In this document: one piece after another, positions 9,301-20,952 of the stretch
Layout of the letters: every line of letters begins with the position of its first letter
How positions within the stretch are numbered: position 1 is the first letter of the stretch
NCBI GenBank assembly: GCA_037043015.1
Contig: CM073327.1
Span: 7,608,727 to 7,672,726 of the forward strand
DNA length: 64,000 bases
Direction of reading: 5' to 3'
Origin: Bryum argenteum
Taxonomy: Eukaryota; Streptophyta; Bryopsida; Bryales; Bryaceae
The notes under the pieces: model-generated
What the model was told of the DNA's origin: nothing
The model's database searches: none
What the model saw: only the letters and a program-made list of their open reading frames with translations
Made by a program: the position numbers and the translations under genes

Positions 9301-11947
9301 TCCACCAATCTTTTGGCCCTCTAGTGAATCCGGTGGCGGGGTCAATGGAAGATGCATAACGGTTAGATTCCCTCACTATTTTCCTCAAAGTCTTCTTAGT
9401 GAAGAATTTGTGGAACAAGTCTAACAAGGTGGAAACTTTTCTAAGAACATAAGGGGGTCCCTCACTAGGCCCCTTGAAAACAACCTCATCATGGGTATAG
9501 GTTGACCGAAATTTACCCCAATATTCATCTTTATAACAATCTTTGAATGTTGGCCCATTATCTCAATCCCTTAGGCCCCTTACCGACTCTCTTCTTCTGC
9601 CCCTTCCCCCATTAGGAACCCCACTTACCATCATACTATGGTGAGAGATACGGTCAGTAGATGTGTTAGAAAAATACGATGGCAAACTTTGGAAGACACC
9701 CACCCTCCCTTCAGAACTCTCTGATGGCACCCTTACTGCCATGTTTACCATTGGCCCCAAGTTGTCATGAGAGGCCCCATATTGCCTGCCATCCACCAAG
9801 ACGTCGTGGGAGACCCCACTGACAGCGAGGTTTGGCCAATCTGGTATGGTTATGTCGAAAAGAGCCGTGGGAGACTGACTGCCAGCCAGAGGCAGCGTTC
9901 CTTCCCCGTAGCTCGGCGCTGCCAGCTCACAGCTTGGATCAGCCTCCCCTTCAATAACTTGGCCCATACCACGGCTTCCCCCGCCCGTGCCTGGCTCTTC
10001 TAGCCCAGGTATCGACATGCGGGCTTCGGTGGGCATAATCCCATGATCAGCGGCTCTCTCAGCCTGGCCTCCTCCGGTCGATGCGGTATCTCCAGCCCGT
10101 AGCTCCCAGCCATGAGACCGACCTCCCAGGTTTTCTTATCCATTGATCCGGTGCCGTTGGTGGTCATTTTGAGAAGCGAAGTCTCCTGTCGCCGCTTCTG
10201 GTGGATCTCGGCAGCTCTAGGAGAGAGATGGTTCTGAAGGACCTCGTTGTGATCAACTTCTCGCTGCTCCAAGGCAACTCCAAAGTCATCAACCATGAGC
10301 ATGAGATCTACATCATCGTCGCTATCGGAGTCCTCTAAATCGCTCTCGTCAGCTTGATCACCATGTTCTTCTAAACTGTCTTCTTCTTGAGATCCCTGCA
10401 CTAGAGTGTGAGCATGAATTGTAGTAATCTCACCAAATGGAACTTCTTTCGTTTCGTCATTGATTTGCACTACATACATCAACCTAGAAGTTAAATCACA
10501 CACAAAGCTTCTGATGGCGATTCCCCTCACCCACTGTTCATCACTTTCGTTCTCCTCTTCTCTCATGTTACTATCTAGATCAATCTCCCTCCTTTGATTT
10601 ACTCTAACTTCTACTGGTTGAATGATATTGCGTGACAAATCTAGAACTTCTTCTCTGGACCTTCTAACAACCGCACATTTCTCACGTAAGTTTTCCTTGC
10701 TCCTACTGCTTATCTTCGTGACTACTCGCCTCCCACTTGTGATCGTAAAAGTCGGTTGCTTTGTTGTTGATCTTGTCCTCCTGTTGATCGAGGCAGTGGA
10801 CAGCGACGGCGCAGGTCCAGCCACCGTCTCCGCTCTGGATCTCGTCCTCCGAGCCGCATTCTTGTCTGGTTCCGAGGTTGTAGGCAGCCCCGTCGACGTA
10901 CCTGCTGGTCGCCAGGGCAGTCGGATTTGCCGCTCTTGTGAAGCCGTTGGAGGAGCTCTCCCACGTCCTGCAATTAAACTTGATGGTTGACTGAACGCCT
11001 GCGAGGGATGCGCACCCTCCACCTCCCTCCGTCTCTCTGATCTGCGCAGCGAACCCGTTGCGAGGGAATCTAGCGCTGTCGGCAGACCGCGGACTTCCAG
11101 ATGAGGCGCGACCTCGTTTGTATCGACAACATCCTTCTCGGCTAGCACCTCCGCTGTGGAGGGTACCTCCGCCGTGACTGGCACCTCTGCTGTGCACGGT
11201 ATCTGCGCCGCCGTGACTAGCACCTTCGCCGTGTTGGGTATCTGTACCGCCGGTGGCATCTTTGCCGTGGATGGCGCCTCCGTCGTGAGCTGATCCTCCA
11301 GCCGGGATCTCCTGTTGACTGCAGGTGCTGGATCTCGGTATGCTCTTGGAGTGGCCATGAGGATCTTTGCGATCGTGTACCTCCCTGCCTCTGTCACCTC
11401 CAATGCAGATGGTTGCCGGCTGATGCGCTTGAAGCGGACTGGGATTGAGCTCACATGGTGCATCACTGTCGGTGCTGCTGGAGCGATGTCGCGCCCTGGA
11501 TCGCCTTGTAAGAGGCTTGGCTCGCAAGCGTCGGGTTCTAGCAGGACGGGCAGCTGGTAATTGTTGATTTCTTCCTCCACATGCAGATGCTCCATCTCCC
11601 TTGATAGGTGTGTTGATTTGCTCCTTGTTGTCCTCATCTTGTGCATTAGGCCAAATTTGCCTCACTAATGTGTAGAGGAGAGGACTAATTCCATGGATGT
11701 CTCCTTCAGGTACTCTCTCCTTCCAACCCAAGGTTGAGCTCACATGGTGGTAGAATAAATGGCGCAATCCAGCAGGTGTGTCATGCTTCTCTACCTTGGA
11801 GGAGCATGGCAATGTCAACAAAACTTCTCTATCCAATAAGTCTAACAAAAACCCAACTTGCAAGTCTCCCAAGCCCTTCTCTTGTTTTCCCCATTTAACA
11901 ATCTCTTCCCTCGCATCATCAAGCAAATTTGCCGTTGTTGTCACCAT
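9301..11947 (-). pseudogene. piggyBac-like element: transposase N-terminal part and long upstream region (broken)
   Basis: An ATG at 11947 opens a frame of about 110 sensible residues that then gives way near 11.6 kb to a second frame (about 11646-10000) and near 10.0 kb to a third (10036-9563). The third frame meets a TGA at 9563-9565 and continues in frame beyond it into a clear piggyBac N-terminal domain (FKDCYKDEYWGKF, later LFHKFFTKK). The middle part is rich in Ser, Pro and Arg, has A-E-V-P-style short repeats near 11.2 kb and an acidic Asp/Glu/Ser run near 10.3 kb. Such a long N-terminal extension is unusual for the family. Either introns or frameshifts join the frames. It could also be a separate accessory ORF of the element. 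Confidence 0.6.
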
Positions 11948-12699
11948 TTTATGTCTACTTAGGAAACTTTGGAGTAATTGGCATTGAGGCTAAATGGTGG
12001 TGGAAGTGTTTACTTGAGCCGCCCATGTACACCTATTTTCAAATTTGAATATGATGGCATTGAAAGTTTGTGGTTGGAGTGTGATTTCCTAGGTTAGATT
12101 TTGTTTTCAAATTCAAATTTGAATGTAAAGAGGTGGATTTACACATTTTGCAATAGATTTGCCATTAGTGCATTGATGATAGTTGGGTATAGTATGGTAA
12201 AAACATGTTTGTAAGGTGTTCAAATTTGAAAACTCCCTTTGTGCCCAAAAACCAAGGGATGACCCTTCTAAAACAGTCATGCAATCAAAAAGTGATGGCT
12301 GAACTACCTTGACGGTTGCAATAACTCTCAAATCCTCCATTCTTTCTAATTTATGGCCACCTCACCCAAATCCTTCTTTCCAATTGCCCTTCTTTTCCAA
12401 ATTGGCACCCATGCCCCACTGCCCTATTTCATTGCCCAAATGGCAAATTTTCACACAAAATGGAAGAAGTTGTCCCTCAAAACAAAAGTGCAGCCCACTC
12501 AAATCGCGATTGCAAAATATGGGAGGAAGAATTGACAGTGGGGTAAAAACAACAATAAATTAGATCCGTTTACCCATTGGGGGAAAAAATCACCGGATGA
12601 AAAAACGCGAGGATGAGAAGACGGGGAGATTTCAAACATCCCTGGCTTCATCCAGAATGTAGAAAAACGACATTCAGCCCGCTTAAGGGTTAATGCTCC

Positions 12700-13192
12700 A
12701 AAAGAAATAATGAAGTTCCTATATTTTGTTTGGTAATTTTGTGAATTATATAGCACAAGATAAAACTAGTTACTATATTAATGTGAATCTAGGCACATTA
12801 TAAGGTGATGGTATTTAGAAACTAGGCAAGACTTTAGAGTGACATGAATTGAAAAAAAGCATTTCATGGGCATACTGTTGACTATTGTACAATTATGCTC
12901 AAGGAGGGACAATATCCAATATTCTAACCTTTAAAAAAAAATGTAGATATCATCATGATACATGAAATTCCCAAAAAAGTAATCTTAATCTCCTCTAAAT
13001 TATTCCATATGAATCTTCAAAATCATAGGAACATCGTAACTATCTACCACTTTCTACCAATAAATTAGAATTTTACTTTGCAAAGTCTACCACATACACT
13101 TTGCACGTTGATGGAGCACAATTCAATTATAATTGTTCAAACATAGATCAAAACTAAGAAAGTCTATGACACCAATAGTGATATTTGGTTCA
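12700..13192. other. Intergenic stretch, no feature seen
   Basis: This AT-rich sequence lies between the right end of the piggyBac-like element and the stop codon of the F-box gene. It presumably holds that gene's 3' UTR on the minus strand. The first part after TTAA matches the paralogous empty site near 44921. Confidence 0.4.
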
Positions 13193-15883
13193 CTAATTGA
13201 ACGTAATAGATGGACGGAGAGGCATCACATTCCCATACAAGTGGATATTTGGATTTGTGGGAAACAACTTCCACAGACCTGTCTCCACATTATAAACTAT
13301 CGAGAATGCAAGCCATCTATATGTAAGCATAATTAAAGAGCCAAATCCAAAGGCTCCATGAAAATCAAATGGTTTAACATGTACACCCTCTTCATGTTTC
13401 GGATCAAAGAATGTATAACTTTGCCCTTCCACCTTCAGCCCTTCCGCATCGAACGAAGGTTCTGCCAAATGGCTCTCTGTAACAAGGATGCCATCTCCAA
13501 GATCAATTTCGAACACTGTTAATGGATCCATCATTCTTATCTCACCGTTACTTGTATCAAGTTGCAAACGATCCCCACTTATCACGAACAAGCGATCACC
13601 GCTGACAACGAGTTCCTTGTGATCGCTGCCATTATCTGGCCACTCCGGGAAGTCCACTCCGCAATCTGCCCACGAATCCTCCAGATAGTTGTATCTGAGA
13701 AGCCAGAATCTTCTCGGAGGCTCTTTAGCTCTGCACAGGACGTACAAATGCCCCTGAAATGTGACGCTTTCTGCCTGACGCCAAGCTCGCACGGGTGGGT
13801 TGCTGGAGATTCGCCATTGGTTGATGGAGGAATCAAAGATGGACAGAAACGGGGCTTCGTATCTGTTTATGAGGAAAAGTTTATAGCTGAGCCTGTCAAC
13901 GACAAGATTCACTGCAAAACTAGGTAAGTAGAGATAATTCCAAGCCATCGGCAATGGCAGAACCACCTCTTTGGTCATCGCCATGGGGTTGGTTATGATA
14001 AGCTCGGAGATGGTTGCTGTACCGGGCATCATCGAACAACATAGTACTAGACCTCCATCGGAAGCCAGAGGATGATCATTCCTAGCTGCCATTGTAGCGC
14101 CCTCGCTCAATACGGTCATACCTGCTTCCGAGACCTGATTGGAAGAATGTTGCCCGGGCTTCCATGTGTACCATCGCCTTCCCTTCGAGTCATATATCTT
14201 CCATCCTAAGACCTTTATGTAAACCAGTCTGCTGCCATCGATGTCGAAGTGGTTTGCATCCTCGAAGTGTGGGTCAAAACACCGTCCGATGATGTAACGA
14301 GAATCTTTCTCCGAATAGTTCTGTCGATATTGTGGCGCGCAGATAAGCGAGTTCCATCTCTTGCATACCGCACGTAGTCTCTGCAAGTCGAGTATGCTGC
14401 ATAATGACAACACTTGCTGCACCAGCACGTCGGGGAGCCGACTCCACTCATCGATAGTGCTCTGTGAACGTCGCCAGAACACATCCCCACATGTTAACCT
14501 AATGCTCAAGAATCAAGACTCATCAGAACAGGTTAGAATCTTTTCAATTTTACCAAGGTTATATCAATGCAGATATCAAGAATTTGTTAGAGGTAGCCCA
14601 CCCACCATGACCTCCTCTGAAGGCAAATCAAATGAGCTAGCCGATGGAGTGTCCGCGCTCGTAGAAGAGGTAAAATTCAGATTCGAATCATCAGAAGAAG
14701 GCGTTGCGGTATAAGATGGAGCTGAGGGGTCAGCATGACTCCCACTGATAGAAGAGTCGGTCGTAGTTCCCATGTACTCAGTCTCACCATTTGGATAATG
14801 ATAAGTTTGAGTAGAACAGTCATACACAGTGTAGTAATTCCAGTCGTCAGAGCCCTTCACGATATCTTTAGGCGGATTGTCTAAACGGTGCCACCGTGGG
14901 TCTGTCTCCGTTGTAACATTTTCAGCACTTACCGGATCCCAAGTAGACAGCCAAGCAGACAATTCAATGTACTCGCGGAAGAAAGGATCAGGAGATACTT
15001 GCGGCGAAGAGGTCCCGGATTTCTCAGAATTGGTCAAGTTAGAGGATGAAACTGGGGTACCAGCAGATGTCGCAAAAGTCAGGTCCTCGTTCTGAGCATC
15101 AGCATCAGAAGCCTCGGTTGCAATGTAGAAAGGAACCTCGACATCCGCATCATCGTTGGTGTAGAAGAGATGCTCGGTAGGCCTCGAATCAATCTGGCCC
15201 ACGTCACCCTCGCTACGAGGATCGTCTGCACCTGAATTATAGAATGGAGCCTCCTCGTTTCCAATACCAGCAGAATCAGAAATCAACGAATACGACAACA
15301 CCTCGTGTTCAGTGGCAGAAGTGGAAGTAACGACAGCATTTCCATCGACCAGGCTCAAGCTATCAATAGCAGCAGTGGGATCCGAGGAATAAAAGGGAAT
15401 TGTGCCAATTATGGTAACAGGGCCATTCTCAAAGCTGCTTATAGCTGGAGATGAGGAATACATCAACATCGGAGCCTCAGGCGTGGAATCAGTATAAACA
15501 AGAGACTCAGCCGTGCTAACAATTCCTGGACCATCAGTCGATGTTGGTGATGAAGAATACACCAACACCGGAGCCTCAATGTTCGTGGCAGAAGAATAAA
15601 TATCTCTAGAAGAAGGGGCTGATAATGGAAGAGCTCCGCTCACACTCTCGAAGTGACTATCGTAAGATTGAGCCAAGAAATTCTTGCTGTCGGTAGGGCT
15701 GTACGTTGGCGTCATGTCGGCCACTTGAGGAGTCAAGGAGCTAGAAGACTCACCCTGCCAGTCGCCATTCTCAATTGGGACTTCGGAGTCAGACGAAGCT
15801 GGAGCGTGGTCGGAGCCGGTGATAGTGTTGATGTCTCCATAGTACTCGGCGACATCGGAGTATGAAAGTACCGGAGTACCCAT
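13193..15883 (-). CDS. F-box protein with an N-terminal Tyr-Ser-Ser-Pro-rich repeat module
   Basis: I place two exons: 15883-14606 and 14461-13193, with a 144-bp GT-AG intron in phase 0. The product is 848 residues. Residues 1-426 are acidic, Ser/Thr/Pro-rich and carry repeated motifs of the form AP-x-L-x-YSSSP (for example APVLVYSSSP and APMLMYSSSP). An F-box follows directly after the splice (about 431-470, EWSRLPDVLVQQVLSL). The remainder resembles the kelch-like or F-box-associated beta-propeller of plant F-box proteins. Such proteins recruit targets to SCF ubiquitin ligases through SKP1. The ATG at 15883 is the first in frame; the reading frame is open upstream only through a GTG. The acceptor just before the F-box is the only one I found that keeps frame. 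Fragments of the same gene lie at 4800-5290 and 27950-37271. Confidence 0.75.
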
Positions 15884-15899
15884 CAAAAGCTGATGAGAC

Positions 15900-16260
15900 T
15901 GATGACATTCACCCTCCACTTCAACTTACGGCACGGCGGAAACACTAATGGAATGGCAACTTTAGCCCTAGCTCCCCGATTAACGGAAGGTCAGCTGCTC
16001 CTAGATGCACAACAACAGTATAGAACAGTGAGAAGCTCCACAATTAAATCAGGTGTCGATCAATCAAAGTTTGAAAGCAATCGAGCTTGAAAACAAGGGG
16101 TTTCCGCCTAGACGCTTACGTTAAGCAGTGCAGTGCAGGTCATACAGCCCCAGTGTCAGAAGCTGATCGTGAGCGGATACCCTCGAATCACCTCGATTGT
16201 GCGCCAAGGAGCAAGGAGCAGAGTCGAGGCTGCTATCGAGTTAGAATAAGAACAAGGGCT
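15900..16260 (-). promoter_or_regulatory. Upstream flank conserved between the F-box gene copies
   Basis: This block upstream of the F-box start is recognisable in front of the broken copy at 27600-27949 and in the fragment at 4960-5290. Shared pieces include the gaagctccacaatt motif and the gcagtgcagtgcaggtc stretch. It probably contains the 5' UTR and promoter of the family. No TATA box could be assigned. Confidence 0.5.
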
Positions 16261-16506
16261 AACCTACTTTTGTGGGGTCGGCATGAACAGTGTGATTGTT
16301 TGACAAATCAGATATTTTATTTTCTTTTTGCGTGTCCCGAGGACATGGGTATATACTTGTACTCTCATAAGCTGAATATGCTGACCCATTCACAATAACT
16401 CTTTTTAAACAATTCACATGCATAAGAGCATCTCCTCTCAATATATTGGCTCATCTGTAATAACCGCTAATTATGAATAATCTCTGTGCATAAGAACATC
16501 TATACT

Positions 16507-16728
16507 GTTTGCATTCTCAAAAACAAACTAAATGGAATTTGGCACAAACTCCAAATACATTGAGGGCATATTGAGGATGTTGTTTGCATTCTCAAAAACA
16601 AACTAAATGAAATTTGGCACAAACTCCAAATACATTGTTAGCATATTGAGAATGTTGTTTGCATTCTCAAAAACAAACTGAATGGAATATGGCACAAACT
16701 CCAAATACATTGAGGGCATATTGAGGAT
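16507..16728. repeat. 75-bp tandem repeat, three units
   Basis: Units begin with gtttgcattctcaaaaacaa at 16507, 16582 and 16657 and differ by only a few bases. The repeat is intergenic between the F-box gene and the kinase-lectin gene and has no coding capacity. Confidence 0.9.
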
Positions 16729-17308
16729 AAAATTGCTATTTGAATTTGTAGTCCTAATCTGCCAAGCTTCAATGCCTAACCAAATAACTTAAATATAATG
16801 TGCAAATTAAGATTAGTGGATAAGTTATAGAAAGTCATATTATCAATCATAATAAAACATGATGACAATATCCAAGACTTGAAAAGAAAACACAATAGGG
16901 TCAAGAGGGCTAAATGAAAAAGCTACTCGTAATGCCAACTTAAGAGGGATATTTGGCTTAAGTGATGCATGGAGGGAGGCAATTGTTGGGATTCAAGAAG
17001 TAGCAAAGGCCCTCCAAAGGTGCCTTTGAAGTATCTTAGAAAGTTATAAGTCTGTTCTTATAAATGATGTTCCTAAATTTAATTTCTTATAACGAACATA
17101 AAATTAGGGGGCCATAGTCTCTAGATCAAGGTGTTGATAAGATATTCTCTGAGTATATATATATATAAGAACTTTAAAAGCTAAGTAGAGATTATTATCA
17201 CACACTTGCTCACTCAATAAAAGTTGCAATCTTGAAACTATGATGATACTCAAATGCAAGGATATACACATAAGAGCTTGAATGTGCATAATCAACAACT
17301 CACAATTG
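16729..17308. other. Intergenic stretch downstream of the kinase-lectin gene
   Basis: The sequence is AT-rich with a short (ta)n run near 17155. It probably contains the 3' UTR of the minus-strand gene ending at 17309. No other feature was seen. Confidence 0.4.
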
Positions 17309-20300
17309 TCATACATCAGGAACCGTAATGACACCAAGGCTATCAAGCATATTCCCCGCTCCTCCATGAAACCCAATAACTCTCAAACCAATGTCACTTG
17401 TGAACTTTGAGTCCGTCTCCTCACCATAAGGACCATAATTCTTGAGGTTCGTATAAAAGGTTAATGACGACACAATCTCAATCTCTATTGTCTTCTTCTC
17501 TCTTGTCATGACCGTTTTTCTTGACACAGACACACCGATTTGTTTGATGTACTCAATTTCAGGCTGGAACTTGATCTGCAATTCCAACACACAACTTACA
17601 TTTAGATAATGGCCATCAATTTTAATTACCATGATTTAACGCACAATCGCTTAAAAGTCTAGGCATGAGCATTAACAAAAATTAACAGCTAGTATGGAAG
17701 AACCCAACCATTGCAAGTTAGTGAGCTTGGCTGCATAAGTATTACCTTTTTGAGTGTATCTCCAAGTTTCTGTTTTTCGTCCTTTCCTTCTTTAACATAT
17801 GATTCTCTAGTGAAGGTTTGACCAAGAAGCTCGTAAGTAACCTTGAATAAACCCACGGGTCCCAGTGTTTTTGAGTATCTCAGTTCAATTCCTGTAATAG
17901 ATGGAGCCATGTCGAAAAACTTCTGTCCATTTGTAGGACTACCCCATGGTCCCTGAAGCTGATCACACAGATGAGTAAGATCCAATAATTATCACAAAAA
18001 ATCAACTCAAGATTCTACTGTTTCTACAAGGAACTAAGAGCTATCTACTTATGAAAGCATATTGGTACTAGTACCTTTTTGTGGCCTGTATGTTCTTTGT
18101 GCCTCACCCGTATCCTTAGGACATGCTTTTCTGTGAGAATGGGATATGGACCTCACGGTGGACATGGCTTTCTAAAAAGGATAATATGATCTTTACAACC
18201 ATAACAAACATGGTCTTTACAACAACAAGCAAGACAAGAAATAATGTACCTTCACTTCCTCCAAGGGTTTCTGTGAGCCGAGGGGTTGTGTCTGCATCTT
18301 TTGCTCATCACCTGCGAGTCACTTTTGGTCAACGAAAGGACGTCCTCATCATGAAAACAGCCGGACTGTTTTTTTAAAGAAACGTAGTATGATCTGATAA
18401 GCATCTTCAATTGAAACTCGGTTACAGCCTCTACATTTTATATGCACCTTGAGCTCACCTTTGAGTAGTAGGCCTTTGATGTACCGCAACTCCCTACAGA
18501 TTTCCTGAAACGGAGGTCGCTCGTGAGGAACCCGAGACCAGCATTTGGTAAGCAAGGTGGCCAACCGCAGAGGACAATTGGGTAACTCGTCTCGAAGGAG
18601 TGGCCTCTCACCCGCCTTTATGCGCTTCTTGAGTTCCTCAAAGCTGAATTTAGAAGGATACCTTCCAGCCAGAATGTGGATGGACATCATGGCGAAACTG
18701 TAGACATCGGCTTTCAACAGGTTCAATCGAGCATACTTCGGGTCTCCGTTTACTTTCATCAACTCCGGCGCCATGTACTTCGTAGAACCGGTGTTCATCG
18801 TGTTCGTTTCTGTCCTCTCGGCTGCTTTGGTCGAGCCGAAATCCGCAATCTTTACTGAACGAATTCTTAAGGAGCCTTCGAATTTTTCGAAGTTAACGAG
18901 GACATTGCCCGGTTTGAGATCGCGATGAGCGACTCTCTTACCATGCATGTACTTTATGCCCTCCCCAATTTGAAGCATCAACGAAACAGGTTCTATCAGG
19001 TCCACTAGTGATAGCGGTTGATTCGCTCGGAGACGTGATGTCCCTGACCGTTGGTTCTTTAAGAGGACTATTGCATTCTGTAGGTCCTTTTCCAGAAGCT
19101 CCATAACGAGATGAACCTTCGCCTCCGTCTCCGAATCCGAATCCGAATCCGGACCCATCTTGGAGTAGCAGAAGTGGCGCACTATGTAAGGATGGTTCCC
19201 CAATTTTCTTATCGCATCGATTTCCTTTTCAGCTGATATGCTGATGGTCTTCACAGCGCACTCGCCGTTCAGAAATTTGATTTTTCTCACAGCACCATAT
19301 GCACCTCTACCAATTTCTTTGCCTTCGAGATTGAGGTCCTCATGATTCAAAAACACCGGATCAGGGGAATACGTCTCAAGCTTCGCAAGCAAATTTTGGG
19401 CAAATTTTCCTTCAGGCTTCCTCACATCTAGCTGCTTTACAACACTTCTAAGGCGGTCTTGGAGCTCCTTCTCATCCTTTTTCGCAGCTGTCAGCAACTC
19501 CAGTTCATCCCTCGCACTCAAACGACACTCGCATGAAGTTGGATCGAACGTGACCGGGGACTCCTTGGAATTTTCAAGCAAAATACATTGAAGAAGAGAT
19601 GTGCACCATTGGATGTCATACAGGAGATGTGAAAAGGTTGCCTTCATATCACCTTGTTTAGTAGCTTCTCTCAGCCAATCGGAATTGGTGCTTGTGACAT
19701 AGCTCCTTTCTATCAGCTTCTCTGCATCGTGGAGAAATTGATGAAGCTCTTGCAGCACTAGGACTGTACCAGTGTCACTAAGAAGCGGAGATTGCTGAAT
19801 CTCATTTAGAGTAGAATCTGCCGCTTTCAATGACCGGAGAAGAAACTCGCACTGGTGCTTGTTCAGAATTTGATCACGTTTGGCATGATCTCTCCAGAAT
19901 TGAGCTGACCTCTGTACTGTCACTCTGCAGCCTTTGATGACTGCGTCCGCCTTGGGTGCCTCTTCGACGGAATGGAACCTAAAGAATGAGACTATACTCT
20001 TCGTTAGGCGCTGAGTCAGAGAAGGACGCTGCACCTTGGAAGTAGAAGGGAACGTAGCTTCTCGATCGACAAGGCTGCCAACGGGAGCATCCACGGAGTA
20101 AACGAGAGCGGCGCTATCAGTACTCTGGCTGTCCTCCGAGTTGGCTGACGGTGGAGATGAGGAATACATCAACGTCGGACTCTCAGGCGTTTGAGAGGGA
20201 GTCGAACTAATGTACAAGGGAGGCTGAGCCTCGTTACCAAGAGAACCCTGACCGTCACCAGATGTGGCTAGGGTTGGTGAGTAGTACGCCAACAACGGAG

Positions 20301-20436
20301 CTTCACTCTCACCAATTGCATAGTCAACGGAAGAAGGGGCCGAAGAGTAGGTGGGAAGAACTTCGTCAGTATCGTCAGAGGTATCCCCACTGTCGATAGC
20401 GTAGACAAGGGCCGAGGTATGCGAGGAGGCATCCAT
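17309..20436 (-). CDS. Receptor-less protein kinase fused to a jacalin-type lectin domain, with N-terminal YSSSP module
   Basis: Four exons join with matching phases: 20436-18459, 18311-18250, 17958-17746 and 17575-17309 (introns phase 1, 0 and 0). This gives 839 residues. Residues 1 to about 130 are a Ser/Pro/Tyr-rich module with the same motifs as the F-box gene (for example SPTLMYSSSP). Residues 140-360 are helical (FWRDHAKRDQILNKHQCEFLL) and recall the DUF1221-type region that precedes some plant kinases. A complete kinase domain follows: GRGAYGAV loop, lysine in CAVK, HRDLKPGN, DFG and MAPE. The last two exons encode a jacalin fold with GPWGS near its start and the GNMLD sugar-loop pattern near its end. 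No signal peptide or membrane helix is seen, so a cytoplasmic role is likely, perhaps in defence signalling. The kinase alone could instead end at the TGA at 18349. Confidence 0.72.
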
Positions 20437-20697
20437 CGGATCCGACGCCTGCTTCAATTCAAAATCCGGAAGTTGAACTGGAGCCGCACTGCAAATCGTC
20501 TAAACCCTGTTTAACGATTGTCTGCTCAGGTTCCGGGTAGCTAACGGCAACATGGCTCACCGCTCACAGCCACGGAGCCTGCTCCATTCTGCACACTAAC
20601 AACACCGAATGATGTAAGATGCTGCTCTTCCAAGCTTGTGGATGCAAGTCGACTCACAACTGATCACTTGAAACATGAGTTGCGATCGAATGAACAC

Positions 20698-20952
20698 TTA
20701 CTCGACAGAGGCGTCCAAGGGGGTGGCTGTGGAGGCCGCACGCAAAATCATGTGGTAGCATCTAGGTGTGTAGAAATGCAGTAGCTCGTGAAGCTTACAG
20801 TTCACGAACTCCAAACAGTACTGCCATTGTCGCGACGCGTCTACGAATCTGCAATGATAGCTGTCGCCCACCACGGCTTCGCAAGTTGGGCAAGCACATC
20901 CGTTGATTCTAATCTTTTCTTTGATAGAAGAATGATCTAACTCCAGAAGCAT
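20698..20952 (-). CDS. Hypothetical small cysteine-containing ORF
   Basis: This is an 84-residue ATG-started ORF upstream of the kinase-lectin gene on the same strand. It has a CACPTC motif and further cysteines and histidines (CLEFVNCKLHELLHFY). I do not recognise it. It might be an upstream exon of the kinase-lectin gene or an unrelated remnant. No splice donor consistent with the first idea was found. Confidence 0.25.
   Translation of the reverse strand: MLLELDHSSIKEKIRINGCACPTCEAVVGDSYHCRFVDASRQWQYCLEFVNCKLHELLHFYTPRCYHMILRAASTATPLDASVE

Larger units (their letters stand above)
6364..12689 (-). mobile_element. piggyBac-like DNA transposon, about 6.3 kb, now defective
   Basis: TTAA flanks both ends (6360-6363 and 12690-12693). 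The termini are cccctaaacg at the left and, read inward, cccttaagcg at the right. Minus-strand coding segments from 11947 to 7482 include a DDE_Tnp_1_7 (piggyBac) transposase core. A paralogous, uninterrupted site at 44880-44950 contains a single TTAA (44917-44920) between the same two flanks, which confirms the boundaries and the TTAA target. The element holds a later solo-LTR insertion (8809-9295), an in-frame stop and frame changes in the transposase. It is therefore immobile by itself, although its ends resemble those of the small TTAA elements elsewhere in the window. Confidence 0.88.

Noticed and set aside
14462..14605. Acceptor cattag just before gttaacatgtgg as the exon 2 start of the F-box gene
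   Set aside because: It needs a phase-2 donor, but the visible donors in front are phase 0 or 1. The acceptor before AGCACTATCG keeps frame in both gene copies.
18070..18174. An additional exon (KAMSTVRSISH...) between kinase and lectin exons
   Set aside because: It would have 97 bases and break the phase-0 to phase-0 join. Its conservation in the 40432 fragment is explained because the whole intron was duplicated.
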